NCBI RefSeq assembly: GCF_002860345.1
Contig: NZ_NMYC01000001.1
Span: 372,001-436,000, forward strand
Direction of reading: 5' to 3'
Source: Bifidobacterium anseris
Lineage (GTDB): Bacteria; Actinomycetota; Actinomycetes; Actinomycetales; Bifidobacteriaceae
DNA: 64,000 nucleotides
Below are positions 48,502-56,917 of the stretch, one piece after another. Numbering within the stretch: position 1 is the first letter of the stretch; each line of letters starts with the position of its first letter. Made by a program: the position numbers and the translations under genes. Under the pieces are notes generated by a model, which saw nothing but the letters and a program-made list of their open reading frames with translations, did no database searches and was not told the origin of the DNA.

Positions 48502-48942
48502 ATGACAGAACCGATTCCAGGTGCGGGCGAGACCACGATCATCGGTCTCCCGGCCATCCAGATCCCCATCACGACCTCCGGCGACCGTCCGCTCACGCAG
48601 GAGGACCTCGAGACGATCACGCGGCTTTCCGACAACACCGCGCTGCTCATCGCGACGCGCGGCGCGCTGTCGGGGTCACGCTATCTGCTCGATGAGGACG
48701 AGGTGACGGTGGGCCGCGACCCGCGCGCCGACATCCTGCTCGACGATTCGACGGTCTCCCGCTCGCATGCCGTGTTCCGCCGCGTCGACGGCAAGTACGA
48801 GGTCGTGGACGCCGGCAGCCTCAATGGCACCTACGTCAACCGTCAGCGCGTCGATCGCGCCGTCCTCAAGAACGGCGACGAGATCATGATCGGCAAGTTC
48901 CGCCTCGTCTACTTCACGAATTCGGCGATCCGCCAGCACTGA
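48502..48942 (+). CDS. garA: GarA/OdhI-like FHA-domain protein
   Basis: A 146-residue protein with a short N-terminal tail containing E-T-T (T11, T12), like the phospho-threonine pair of GarA/OdhI, and a C-terminal FHA domain (G71-R72, S-R-S-H at 86-89, N108-G109). In corynebacteria and mycobacteria the unphosphorylated form inhibits 2-oxoglutarate dehydrogenase and related enzymes, and Ser/Thr kinases release it. Bifidobacteria have an incomplete TCA cycle, so the target may be different. Placed in the same order as in Rv1822-Rv1828. Confidence 0.88.
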   Translation: MTEPIPGAGETTIIGLPAIQIPITTSGDRPLTQEDLETITRLSDNTALLIATRGALSGSRYLLDEDEVTVGRDPRADILLDDSTVSRSHAVFRRVDGKYEVVDAGSLNGTYVNRQRVDRAVLKNGDEIMIGKFRLVYFTNSAIRQH

Positions 48943-48961
48943 CGGACGGCCGTAGCGATCC

Positions 48962-49723
48962 ATGACCCGGCAACGAGGCCGCGGCACGTCCGCGGGACAG
49001 GGCAATGCGCCGCGCTACGTGGATGTGCCGCTCATCGACGTGGACGACACGATGGTGCAGGGGGAGCTGTTCCCCGACGAGGGATTCGACGTCACGATCC
49101 GCGGCTACCGCGGCACCGTCGCGTCGGATGTGGCCGGCATCACCTATCGTCAGCTTGATTATTGGGCGCGCAAACGCATCGTCGTCCCATCGATCACGCC
49201 GTCGAATGGTTCGGGCACGAGAAGGCTGTACTCATTCGACGACGTCGTCGTCCTCGCCGTCTCGAAGAAGCTGCTCGACATCGGCGTGAATCTGCAGAAC
49301 GCGACGGCGGCGATCGAGTTCCTCATCGCGCAGCCGCCCGAACGGCTGCGGCACCTGACGATTCTGTGTGACGGACAGCACGTCGAGGAATGCTCGGATG
49401 GCGAGCAGATCGCGCAGGCGCTCGAGGACGGCGACGCCGTGTTCTGCGTGTCAGTGGGCGCGTTGTGGACGAGGGTTGAGGCGGCGCTCGAGCACGCCGA
49501 CTACACGGATGTGACCGGCACTGTACAGCGGCGCAACACACGGCCGATCGACGACCTCGCCGCGCAGTCGATGCGCGAACGGCTCGAACGGCGCCGCGTC
49601 GAACGCGCGCGCTTCGTCGAACGGTACGCGAATCAGACGATCGAGGACGCGCTGCGTCGCAGGCAGGACGTCGAGGACGGCGAAACGAACATGATGAAGG
49701 ACGACGAAAGGGGAGCGGCATGA
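48962..49723 (+). CDS. ftsR: MerR-family regulator (FtsR-like)
   Basis: A 253-residue DNA-binding protein with a MerR helix-turn-helix (residues ~52-125: T-Y-R-Q-L-D-Y-W-A-R-K, then the R-R-L-Y-S-F-D-D-V wing) and an additional C-terminal region. It matches Rv1828/FtsR by sequence pattern and by its place after garA. FtsR activates ftsZ in Corynebacterium; I infer a role in cell division here. Its stop overlaps the next ATG. Confidence 0.85.
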   Translation: MTRQRGRGTSAGQGNAPRYVDVPLIDVDDTMVQGELFPDEGFDVTIRGYRGTVASDVAGITYRQLDYWARKRIVVPSITPSNGSGTRRLYSFDDVVVLAVSKKLLDIGVNLQNATAAIEFLIAQPPERLRHLTILCDGQHVEECSDGEQIAQALEDGDAVFCVSVGALWTRVEAALEHADYTDVTGTVQRRNTRPIDDLAAQSMRERLERRRVERARFVERYANQTIEDALRRRQDVEDGETNMMKDDERGAA

Positions 49724-50193
49724 ACGCGGTGCCGGCCATCATATGGATCATCGGCGTGGTCAGCGCATTGGCTGTGTGCGCGATCACGATTGCACGCAGC
49801 CATTACCACGACGGCGAGAATCTCAAGGTGCGGCCGGTCAGCTGGGCCGTCATCGGTGCGCATTTCGTCACGCTCGTCCTCGTCGCGCTGCCGTATCCGA
49901 TCTATCTGCAGCACAAGGACACGATCGGCGCCCATGCGCGTGCGCTGTACGAGAAGCTCGGATGGCCGTCGGCTATCATCGCGATCAGCGTCATCATGCT
50001 CGAACTGTTCCTGATGTACATGCAGGCGCGTCGCGCGATGCTCGCGCAGGAGGCACGCAACACCGCCGAACAGCAGGTGGAGACTGCGACAAGGCAAGAA
50101 GACGCTGTACAGAAGTACAGGACGACACAGAAGGACGACACAGTAACGAAAGACGCAGCCGAGGACGACGACTGGCCTAGCACGCTCGTATGA
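49720..50193 (+). CDS. Membrane protein of unknown function with charged tail
   Basis: A 157-residue protein with three hydrophobic segments in the first ~105 residues and a charged, helical C-terminal tail. It overlaps the MerR stop by ATGA and is the last gene of the cluster. No family recognised; the context suggests an envelope role. Confidence 0.65.
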   Translation: MNAVPAIIWIIGVVSALAVCAITIARSHYHDGENLKVRPVSWAVIGAHFVTLVLVALPYPIYLQHKDTIGAHARALYEKLGWPSAIIAISVIMLELFLMYMQARRAMLAQEARNTAEQQVETATRQEDAVQKYRTTQKDDTVTKDAAEDDDWPSTLV

Positions 50194-50234
50194 CGCCCGA
50201 GGACGGCGGCTAAGGATTCGCCACACCATCTAAT

Positions 50235-50264
50235 CTGACATAACGTACATTATCGGATATATAT
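50235..50264 (+). promoter_or_regulatory. Promoter-like element in the AT-rich gap
   Basis: CTGACA (50235-50240), 17-base spacer and TATATA (50258-50263), facing right. Confidence 0.4.
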
Positions 50265-50533
50265 GGACGGTCCCTTACCGTGGTATGTGCGTGTATCTGC
50301 ACACTGATTCCGCCGGTCGTCGCGGTCGCCGTTGTTTCGTCATCGTCGACTCTTGCGTCATGCGTTCATATATGCGCGTGCGTGCGGTGTCGACGTGCGC
50401 ATGTGCGCCGCACGCCGAATGTCGCATGATGTCATCGTCATGCATTGTTCACGTTTCAATCATCGATGCGCCTGTATTATTTCGCGTATGTGCATTGCTC
50501 GACTGTTCTGTATGTAATAATCGTTTTCTTTGC

Positions 50534-50591
50534 GTAATAAACGATGTGCCGTCGTCTTTGTTTGGATAACCATGCAAAGACGACGGCACAT
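50534..50591. terminator. Terminator after the HAD phosphatase gene
   Basis: Perfect 17-bp arms, 50534-50550 and 50575-50591, with a 24-base loop. It is 20 bases past the minus-strand phosphatase stop and could end transcripts from both sides. Confidence 0.7.
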
Positions 50592-50610
50592 TATGCTTCA
50601 AACAACGATG

Positions 50611-51333
50611 TCAGGCGTTGAAATACTCCTCAACAGCGGCGCTCAGTTCGCCGACGGTGTCGATGACGCGGTAGGCGCCGTGCTCGACGAGTTCGCCGGG
50701 CTCTGCATAGCCCCAGCCGCAGCCGAGGCAGTCGATGCCGCATTCCTTCGCGCCGTCCACGTCGGTCCACCGGTCCCCGACCATCAGCGCACGGTCGCCG
50801 GCCGCCGGATCATAGCCCATGTTCTCGAAGGCGTAGCGGATGACCTGATCCTTGTCGGTGCGCGAATTGTCCATGCTCGCGCCGTAGATGGCATCGACGA
50901 GATCGGTCAGATGGAAATGCTCGCAGATCGGCACGGCCTGATATTCCGGCTTCGCCGTCGCAATCGCAAGGAAATAGCCTTGTTCGCGCAACGCCTTGAG
51001 TTGCTCGGGAATGCCCGGATAGACGGTGTTGTAGAGCCGGCCGGGCACCTTGTGCCCCGGCTCATTTGGATCGTCGAAGACCGCCTCGTCGCCGTAATAG
51101 CGCCGGTAGACGCTCACGGCCTCGTCGAGCTTGTCAGACGGGATGCCGTACTTGGACATCGATTCGAAGATCGCCGGACCGATGAAGCGCTGCAGCTGCG
51201 CCGGCGTCGGCTCGGGCACGCCGACGGCCTGATAGGCCAGTTTCACGCAGGAAAGGATGCCCGGATCGGATTTCGTCAGCGTGCCGTCCAGGTCGAGCAG
51301 CACGGCCCGCAGCGGATGATGGATGTTCGTCAT
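50611..51333 (-). CDS. HAD-family phosphatase (phosphoglycolate-phosphatase-like)
   Basis: A 240-residue haloacid-dehalogenase hydrolase with motif I D-L-D-G-T-L-T (~residue 14), motif II in A-T-A-K and motif III/IV V-G-D-R-W-T-D-V-D-G-A. Cap insertion fits the Gph/phosphoglycolate or pyrophosphatase type. Substrate unknown. GGGAG precedes ATG 51333. Confidence 0.85.
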   Translation of the reverse strand: MTNIHHPLRAVLLDLDGTLTKSDPGILSCVKLAYQAVGVPEPTPAQLQRFIGPAIFESMSKYGIPSDKLDEAVSVYRRYYGDEAVFDDPNEPGHKVPGRLYNTVYPGIPEQLKALREQGYFLAIATAKPEYQAVPICEHFHLTDLVDAIYGASMDNSRTDKDQVIRYAFENMGYDPAAGDRALMVGDRWTDVDGAKECGIDCLGCGWGYAEPGELVEHGAYRVIDTVGELSAAVEEYFNA

Positions 51334-51376
51334 CGTGGTCTCCCTGTTCACCTTCGGTCGTCGCGTCCGACCGTCG

Positions 51377-51724
51377 TCACTCGTAGTCCGGAATCCAGCC
51401 TTCGCGGTGCATCTCGAGACGCTTCTCGAGCAGCGCCTTGAGCTCGTCCTCGCTACGGCGTTCGAGCAGCATGTCCCAGTGGGTGCGCGTCGGCTTCGTG
51501 ATCTCGTCGGCTTCGCCGTCCTTGTCGTCCTCGCGGTGCGCGGTCGCGCCGCAGCGGCACTCCCACTCATTCGGGAAATCGGCGCCCTCCGCGAACGGCA
51601 GGATCGTACGATGGCCGCGCGGGCAGACGTACGCCACCTCGGTGCGGGCGGCGAAATCGACGTTCGTGTCCGATTCCAACGATTTCGCGCCGATGCTCAT
51701 GCCACGCAGACTGCGTTCAGCCAT
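51377..51724 (-). CDS. rbpA: RNA polymerase-binding protein RbpA
   Basis: A 115-residue actinobacterial transcription factor that binds RNA polymerase and sigma to help open promoters. It has the N-terminal R-G-x-S-I-G-A-K-S-L-E and a small zinc-ribbon-like part with V-C-P-R-G-H and W-E-C-R-C-G, and ends in the R-E-G-W-I-P-D-Y-E helix that contacts sigma. Upstream of the phosphatase and downstream of helY. Confidence 0.95.
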   Translation of the reverse strand: MAERSLRGMSIGAKSLESDTNVDFAARTEVAYVCPRGHRTILPFAEGADFPNEWECRCGATAHREDDKDGEADEITKPTRTHWDMLLERRSEDELKALLEKRLEMHREGWIPDYE

Positions 51725-51793
51725 GTATGTTCCTCCCAGAAGACGGTTAGTGGTTCCACGCTACAAAACAGCGCGGACGTGGGTTTTATTCCA

Positions 51794-54397
51794 TCAGTCG
51801 ACGCCCGAGTAGGCGACGATGCCGCGGTTGACGGCGTCGTAGGCCTCGTGCGCGCGTGCCGCGAGCTCGACATGCTCGGTGCCCATGTACGGTTCGGCGA
51901 CGGCGATCTGCTGGAGCACGTCGGCGAGGCGCTTCGCGTTGCGCACGAAGTCGCCGGCGGTCAGCTCCGTATGCTCGAGCACCTCGGAGAGGCTGTCGCC
52001 GCGCGCCCAGTCGTAGACGACGTCGACGATGCCGAAGTCGAGCGGCTGCAGGTAGTTCGTGACGCCGAGGTCCTCGCACAGCATGAGCACCTGGTCGTCG
52101 AGCTCGGCAAGTTCGCGTGCGCGCTGCGCGACGATGCCGTGCGGGCCGCCCGGATAGCGGCGGGGCTCTCCCCCTTCGCCGCGGCGCGCCTCATAGAGGA
52201 TCGACGAGATGAGCGCGGCGAGCTGCGCGGCGTCGAGGCCGTCGAGCGTGCCCGACGTGATCGCCTGGGCGAGCACGAGGTCGCGTTCCGAATACAGGCG
52301 GCGCAGCAGCTGGCCATGTTCGGTCAGCCGGTAATCGCGCACGCCGTTCTCGTCGGCGGCTTCCAGATAGCCGAGCTTCTCGAGGATCGTGCAGATGCGG
52401 TCGAACTGACGCGCCACCGAGCCGGTGCGCGAATCGTATCGGTCGCGCAGGCGTGTGAGTTCGCGCGTCTCGCGGATCCAGCGGTTGCCCCACTTCATGT
52501 GCTGCGCGAAATCGGGGCATGCCTTGCACGGATGATCGTGCTCGCGTTCCTTGAGCTCGGCGATTCGTGCGTCGAGACGGCGGAAGGCGCGTGATTTCTC
52601 GGCGTTGTCGCGGAAGATCTCGTGCTTGAGGCGGCGGCGTTCGTTTTTCTGCAGGTCGCTCAGCCGCATGCGGATGCGCAGCAGTTCGGTGAAGTCGCCG
52701 TGCTCGCAGGCCATCGCCTCCTCATAGCCGGCGATTGCCTTCTCGAGCGTCTCGATGCGCGCTTCGATCTGCCATGCGGACGCGTTCGCCTCCCACTGCG
52801 CGAAGGAATGGTCGAGCGTGTCGCGCGCCGTCTCGTAGTCGCTGCTGTTGAGCAGGTTGACGGCCATGTTGAACGTGGGCTTGAAGCTCGAATGCAGCGG
52901 ATAGACGCGCTTGCTCGACAGCGCCACCGCCGTCTCGGGCTTGAAGCCGCGGTGGTCGACGACGATCGCATTGCCGATCGTGTCGATGCCGCGGCGGCCG
53001 GCGCGGCCGGTGAGCTGCGTGTACTCCCCCGGCGTCAGGCCGACGATGCCGGTGCCGTCGTACTTCTCGAGCTTCTCGATGATGACGCTGCGCGCCGGCA
53101 TGTTGATGCCCAGCGCGAGCGTCTCCGTCGCGAACACGACCTTGATCAGGCCCTCCTCGAAGAGCCGCTCGACGATCTGCTTGAACAGCGCGATCATGCC
53201 CGCGTGGTGCGCGGCGAAGCCCTCCTCGAGCGCATGGCGGAACTGCGCGAACCGCAGCGTCTTGAGATCGTCGTGCGTGAGCTGCCCTTCGATCATCTCG
53301 TCGACGATGACGTCGATGCGGCGCGCCTCCTCGTCGGTCGTCAGGCGCAGGCCGGCGTCGAGGCACTGCTCGACGGCCTCGTCGCAGCCGTTGCGCGAGA
53401 AGATGAAGTAGATCGCCGGCAGCATGCGCAGGAAGTCGAGCTCGTCGACGACGGCCCAGCGGCGCGGATGGTAGCGTTCGACGTGTGCACGTCCGCCGCG
53501 GCCATCCGGACGTCCGTGACGTCCGCCGCCGCGACGCCTGTCGTGGGCATCGGCGCCCTTGCGCCGCAGCTCGCGGCGGTCGAACTCGTCGAGCTTCGCC
53601 GTCAGCCGCGCGTTCGGCTTCGTCGTCGCCTTGCCGTCGTCGTCGCGCCGGTACAGGTCGAGCAGCTCCGGCTCGGTGCGCGGGTCGCGCTGCACGAGGA
53701 CGTACTGGTCGAGCGGCACCGGACGGTGTTCGGAGATGACGAGCTTCGTCTCGCCGCGCACCGAGGCAATCCAGTCGGCGAAGTCCTCGACGTTCGAGAC
53801 CGTCGCCGACAGGCCGACGATGCGCACCGAGGAGGGCAGGTGGATGATGACCTCCTCCCAGACGGGTCCGCGGAAGCGGTCGGCGAGGTAGTGCACCTCG
53901 TCGAGCACGACGTAGCGCAGCGCCTCGAGCGTCGTCGAATGCTCGTAGAGCATGTTGCGCAGCACCTCGGTCGTCATGACGACGATGTCCGCCTCCGAGT
54001 TGATCGAGGTGTCGCCGGTGAGCAGACCCACCTTGTCGGGGCCGTAGAGCGCGACGAGGTCATGGTACTTCTGGTTGCTCAGCGCCTTGATCGGCGTCGT
54101 GTAGAAGGCCTTCGCGTTCTGCTCCTGAGCGAGGTAGACGGCGAAGTCGGCGACGACGGTCTTGCCTGCGCCGGTCGGTGCCGCGACGAGCACGTTCGAC
54201 CCCTCCTCGAGCGCCTCGTTCGCCTCCGTCTGGAACCCGTCGAGCTCGAAGGGCAGCGAATCGGCGAAGCGCTGCGCGACCGAACGGCGCCGGCGGCGCG
54301 TCTCGGTGAAGCGCGCGTAGCGTTCGGACGGGCTCAGCTCCCGCGTATCGGCGTCCTCGTCGGGACGATGATCGCAGTGCCTGTGATGTCGTGTCAT
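51794..54397 (-). CDS. helY: DEAD/DEAH RNA helicase HelY (Mtr4/Ski2-like)
   Basis: An 867-residue superfamily II helicase. Motifs: Walker A A-A-P-T-G-A-G-K-T (~residue 72), D-E-V-H (~164), S-A-T (~197) and Q-L-T-G-R-A-G-R-R-G. A highly basic insert with G/R/H repeats (~295-325) and a long C-terminal helical region are present. RNA unwinding for turnover is inferred. In mycobacteria helY sits near pafBC and the tat genes; here a small membrane protein and a fused PafBC precede it. ATG 54397 has AAGG upstream. Confidence 0.93.
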   Translation of the reverse strand: MTRHHRHCDHRPDEDADTRELSPSERYARFTETRRRRRSVAQRFADSLPFELDGFQTEANEALEEGSNVLVAAPTGAGKTVVADFAVYLAQEQNAKAFYTTPIKALSNQKYHDLVALYGPDKVGLLTGDTSINSEADIVVMTTEVLRNMLYEHSTTLEALRYVVLDEVHYLADRFRGPVWEEVIIHLPSSVRIVGLSATVSNVEDFADWIASVRGETKLVISEHRPVPLDQYVLVQRDPRTEPELLDLYRRDDDGKATTKPNARLTAKLDEFDRRELRRKGADAHDRRRGGGRHGRPDGRGGRAHVERYHPRRWAVVDELDFLRMLPAIYFIFSRNGCDEAVEQCLDAGLRLTTDEEARRIDVIVDEMIEGQLTHDDLKTLRFAQFRHALEEGFAAHHAGMIALFKQIVERLFEEGLIKVVFATETLALGINMPARSVIIEKLEKYDGTGIVGLTPGEYTQLTGRAGRRGIDTIGNAIVVDHRGFKPETAVALSSKRVYPLHSSFKPTFNMAVNLLNSSDYETARDTLDHSFAQWEANASAWQIEARIETLEKAIAGYEEAMACEHGDFTELLRIRMRLSDLQKNERRRLKHEIFRDNAEKSRAFRRLDARIAELKEREHDHPCKACPDFAQHMKWGNRWIRETRELTRLRDRYDSRTGSVARQFDRICTILEKLGYLEAADENGVRDYRLTEHGQLLRRLYSERDLVLAQAITSGTLDGLDAAQLAALISSILYEARRGEGGEPRRYPGGPHGIVAQRARELAELDDQVLMLCEDLGVTNYLQPLDFGIVDVVYDWARGDSLSEVLEHTELTAGDFVRNAKRLADVLQQIAVAEPYMGTEHVELAARAHEAYDAVNRGIVAYSGVD

Positions 54398-54517
54398 GGA
54401 AACCTTCATCCGTTGATGTCGATGGCCGCGGGCGCCCTCGCGTCGGGACGCCCGCGGCCGGGTGTGTGTCGACGCGCCGCGTCGGCAGCCGGAGCCGTCC
54501 CGCGCGGCGCGGAATGT

Positions 54518-54835
54518 TCAGTCGTTGAATTGCGCCCAGCGTTGCCAGATGGCGGCATGGCGTTCGCGCCGGCGTTCCTTGCGTTCGATGACGCCGACAT
54601 GAGCGTCCGTGTAACGGTCGGCGGCAACGGCGAGCGGCTCGGTGAAGATCACGCGTCGCGGCGCGCTCCCCTCGTCCTGCGGCGCGTTGATCTCCTCGAT
54701 GCGCGCATTGACGTCGGCCGCGACGGCGCCGATGACCTTCGACGCGCGCACGGCGTGCACCGCCGCGTAGACGACGCCGACGACGAGCATCGCGAGCATG
54801 AAGAGCGCGAGGATGAGCCAGATCCACCAGGGCAT
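54518..54835 (-). CDS. Small single-pass membrane protein
   Basis: A 105-residue protein with one N-terminal hydrophobic segment (residues 3-27) and a charged C-terminal helix. It occupies the place of tatA/tatC in the related mycobacterial locus but lacks the F-G hinge and conserved residues of TatA, so I do not call it Tat. Function unknown. Confidence 0.65.
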   Translation of the reverse strand: MPWWIWLILALFMLAMLVVGVVYAAVHAVRASKVIGAVAADVNARIEEINAPQDEGSAPRRVIFTEPLAVAADRYTDAHVGVIERKERRRERHAAIWQRWAQFND

Positions 54836-54847
54836 CGTGATCCTTTC

Positions 54848-56773
54848 CTACTGTTCCCGTTCGGTCTCGATGACCTGGTCGGAAAGACTGAGTTCGCGTT
54901 CGGCGCGGGCGATCATCATCGTGCGTAACGTCTCCGGGGCGACGGCGACGATGTGCCGGGCGTGGGCGATGCAGAAGGCGACGAACCACGAGTCCGACTG
55001 CACGAACAGATGCACCTTCTCGCCTTCGCCGCACGGCTCGACGTCCGCGTCGGCGAGCGTCTTGATGAAGTCGAGATGCGGCTGATCGGTGATGAACACG
55101 GCCGGCGTGGCCGTGTCGATAATCCACTTGCGCAGGTCGGAGACGGAGACCTTCGGGATGTCGAGCGGCTTCGTCGGGGTGACGATGCTCGCGTCCTCGA
55201 TGCGCGCGACGCGCAGCACCTGCCAGATGCGCGGCTCGCCGGTCTCCTTGTTGAGCGTCATGTCCTTGCGCACGAGCGGCTTGAGGTCGTCCGGCGCGTA
55301 GTGCTCGACGTCCGTCCACATCGCCGCGTAGTAGACGCCCTCGTCGACGTAGATCTTCGACGGGGCGACGAGGCGGCGCATGACGCGGCCCGAGCCGTCG
55401 CGGTACTCCATGTTGAGCAGCGCGTGGTCCTTGATCGCGCGCTTGACGGCGTCGAAGCAGCGCGGCTCGAGCTCGTAGCCGGTCAGGCTCAGCCACGGCG
55501 TCTCGCCCGGCGCGACGTACTTGACAAGGCGCTCATAGAGGTCGCGCGCCTGCTCGCGCTGGTCCTCGGGCAGCAGCTGCGCATGGGCGAGGTAGTTGAC
55601 CGAGGCGGTGAGCATGCTCATGTACTGCGGCGAGATGCCCGCGAGGCGTTCGAGGCCGAGGGAGTTCGTCGCCGAGACGATGCCCTCGGAGTCGAGCAGC
55701 GACCAGTCGATGTCGAAGAACTGGCTGCCGGCCATCTCGCCGTCGTCGGAGACCGTCGTCAGCGTGTTGATGTCCTTGTGGATTGTGTTGACGTACTTCT
55801 TCATCTCGTCGTCGTTCTTCGGCTTGCCGATGAAGCGTTCGGCGAGTTCGGGCAGCGAGTACTCCTCCCCCAGATGCGCGGACAGGAACAGCATCAGGCG
55901 TAGGCGGCGGTCGACCTCGCTGCCGGTCTGGAACGCGTTCTTCTTGTGCGCCTTCGTGCTCTGCGGCTCCTCGTCCTCGTCGGGTTCGCCCGATTCGATT
56001 GAATGGGCGAGCACCTTCGCGGTCATCGGATTGGCGGAGTCGTCGGCGAGCTGGAACTGCGTGGCCGCGTTGAGGCGGCGGTGGTAGGCCGCGACAGCCT
56101 CGGGCGGGCTGACGACCGACGAATTGGGGTGTTCGAGAACGAACATGGCCAGATCATCCGAATCGGTGTAGGCGACGTTGATGTGCTCGCCGTCGACGGC
56201 GACGGTCGCGGCGAAGCGGCGCGAATCGACTTCCTTGACGAGGTTCTCCGGGATGTGCTGGGTGCCCAGGCCCGGCGCGATCGAATCGAGGCCGAGTCCC
56301 GGGATCGGCGTCTGCGGCACGCGCGGAGCGGTGCGCGAGGCGTGCGCAGGCTGCGTATGGGCCGGCATCGAGGACATCGACATCGAACGCGCCAGATAGT
56401 TCGCTGCCGCGAGTACCGGCAGGTCTTCGGGGCGGAAGCGTAGGCGGATGCGAGGCTCGTCGCCGAGCTGCAGACGGTAGGACGCGAAGTCCTGGCCTTC
56501 GGACTTCGAGGAGTATTCGGGTTGCCGCGACTCGATCGCGATGCCCATCGCGGCGAGCTTGGCCCGGTCGCGCTGGAACTGCTTGGCGAACGCCGCCTTC
56601 GCCGCCTGGTCGGCCAGTTCGCCGTACGAATCGGCGTAGGCCTTCACACGTTGTGCGATCTGCCGCGATGTCAGCCATTGCGGGAAGGCGGATGACAATA
56701 CTGCCAGAACATCGAGCTCGTGTTTGCCCCACTTGTCGGAGAAGCGGCGCCTACCGTTACTACCCTCAGCCAT
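54848..56773 (-). CDS. pafBC: Fused PafB-PafC WYL-domain regulator (PafBC)
   Basis: A 641-residue transcription regulator with two similar halves. Each half begins with a winged helix (residues ~15-85, ~285-345) followed by a WYL region, and the C-terminal half ends with a WCX-type domain. The length equals PafB plus PafC (~650), which are separate in mycobacteria. PafBC activates DNA-repair genes after DNA damage. GAGGA lies before the ATG. It is upstream of a small membrane protein gene and helY, as in the mycobacterial order. Confidence 0.85.
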   Translation of the reverse strand: MAEGSNGRRRFSDKWGKHELDVLAVLSSAFPQWLTSRQIAQRVKAYADSYGELADQAAKAAFAKQFQRDRAKLAAMGIAIESRQPEYSSKSEGQDFASYRLQLGDEPRIRLRFRPEDLPVLAAANYLARSMSMSSMPAHTQPAHASRTAPRVPQTPIPGLGLDSIAPGLGTQHIPENLVKEVDSRRFAATVAVDGEHINVAYTDSDDLAMFVLEHPNSSVVSPPEAVAAYHRRLNAATQFQLADDSANPMTAKVLAHSIESGEPDEDEEPQSTKAHKKNAFQTGSEVDRRLRLMLFLSAHLGEEYSLPELAERFIGKPKNDDEMKKYVNTIHKDINTLTTVSDDGEMAGSQFFDIDWSLLDSEGIVSATNSLGLERLAGISPQYMSMLTASVNYLAHAQLLPEDQREQARDLYERLVKYVAPGETPWLSLTGYELEPRCFDAVKRAIKDHALLNMEYRDGSGRVMRRLVAPSKIYVDEGVYYAAMWTDVEHYAPDDLKPLVRKDMTLNKETGEPRIWQVLRVARIEDASIVTPTKPLDIPKVSVSDLRKWIIDTATPAVFITDQPHLDFIKTLADADVEPCGEGEKVHLFVQSDSWFVAFCIAHARHIVAVAPETLRTMMIARAERELSLSDQVIETEREQ

Positions 56774-56917
56774 TAGTCCTCACGTATCGTTAAAGTTTTT
56801 CGTAGGTGTGGGCATCGGGGATGCCATACACCCTCTCCTATGATATAGGCTTTTTCGGCCGGGATGGCCGATTTCTCGAAAAAACTCCGATTTTCTTGGT
56901 CTGCGAACAAACGCCGG

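Larger units (their letters stand above)
50194..50610. other. AT-rich intergenic region, possible small RNA
   Basis: About 415 bases with no supported gene, much lower in GC than the rest. A promoter-like CTGACA (50235-50240), 17 bases, TATATA (50258-50263) lies at its left and a hairpin (50534-50550, 50575-50591) at its right. A partly repeated segment (gtaataatcgtt / gtaataaacgat) is near 50514-50543. Both signals could define a ~270-base transcript. Confidence 0.5.

Noticed and set aside
54518-54835. TatA
   Set aside because: The single membrane segment is similar, but the F-G hinge and amphipathic helix residues are missing.
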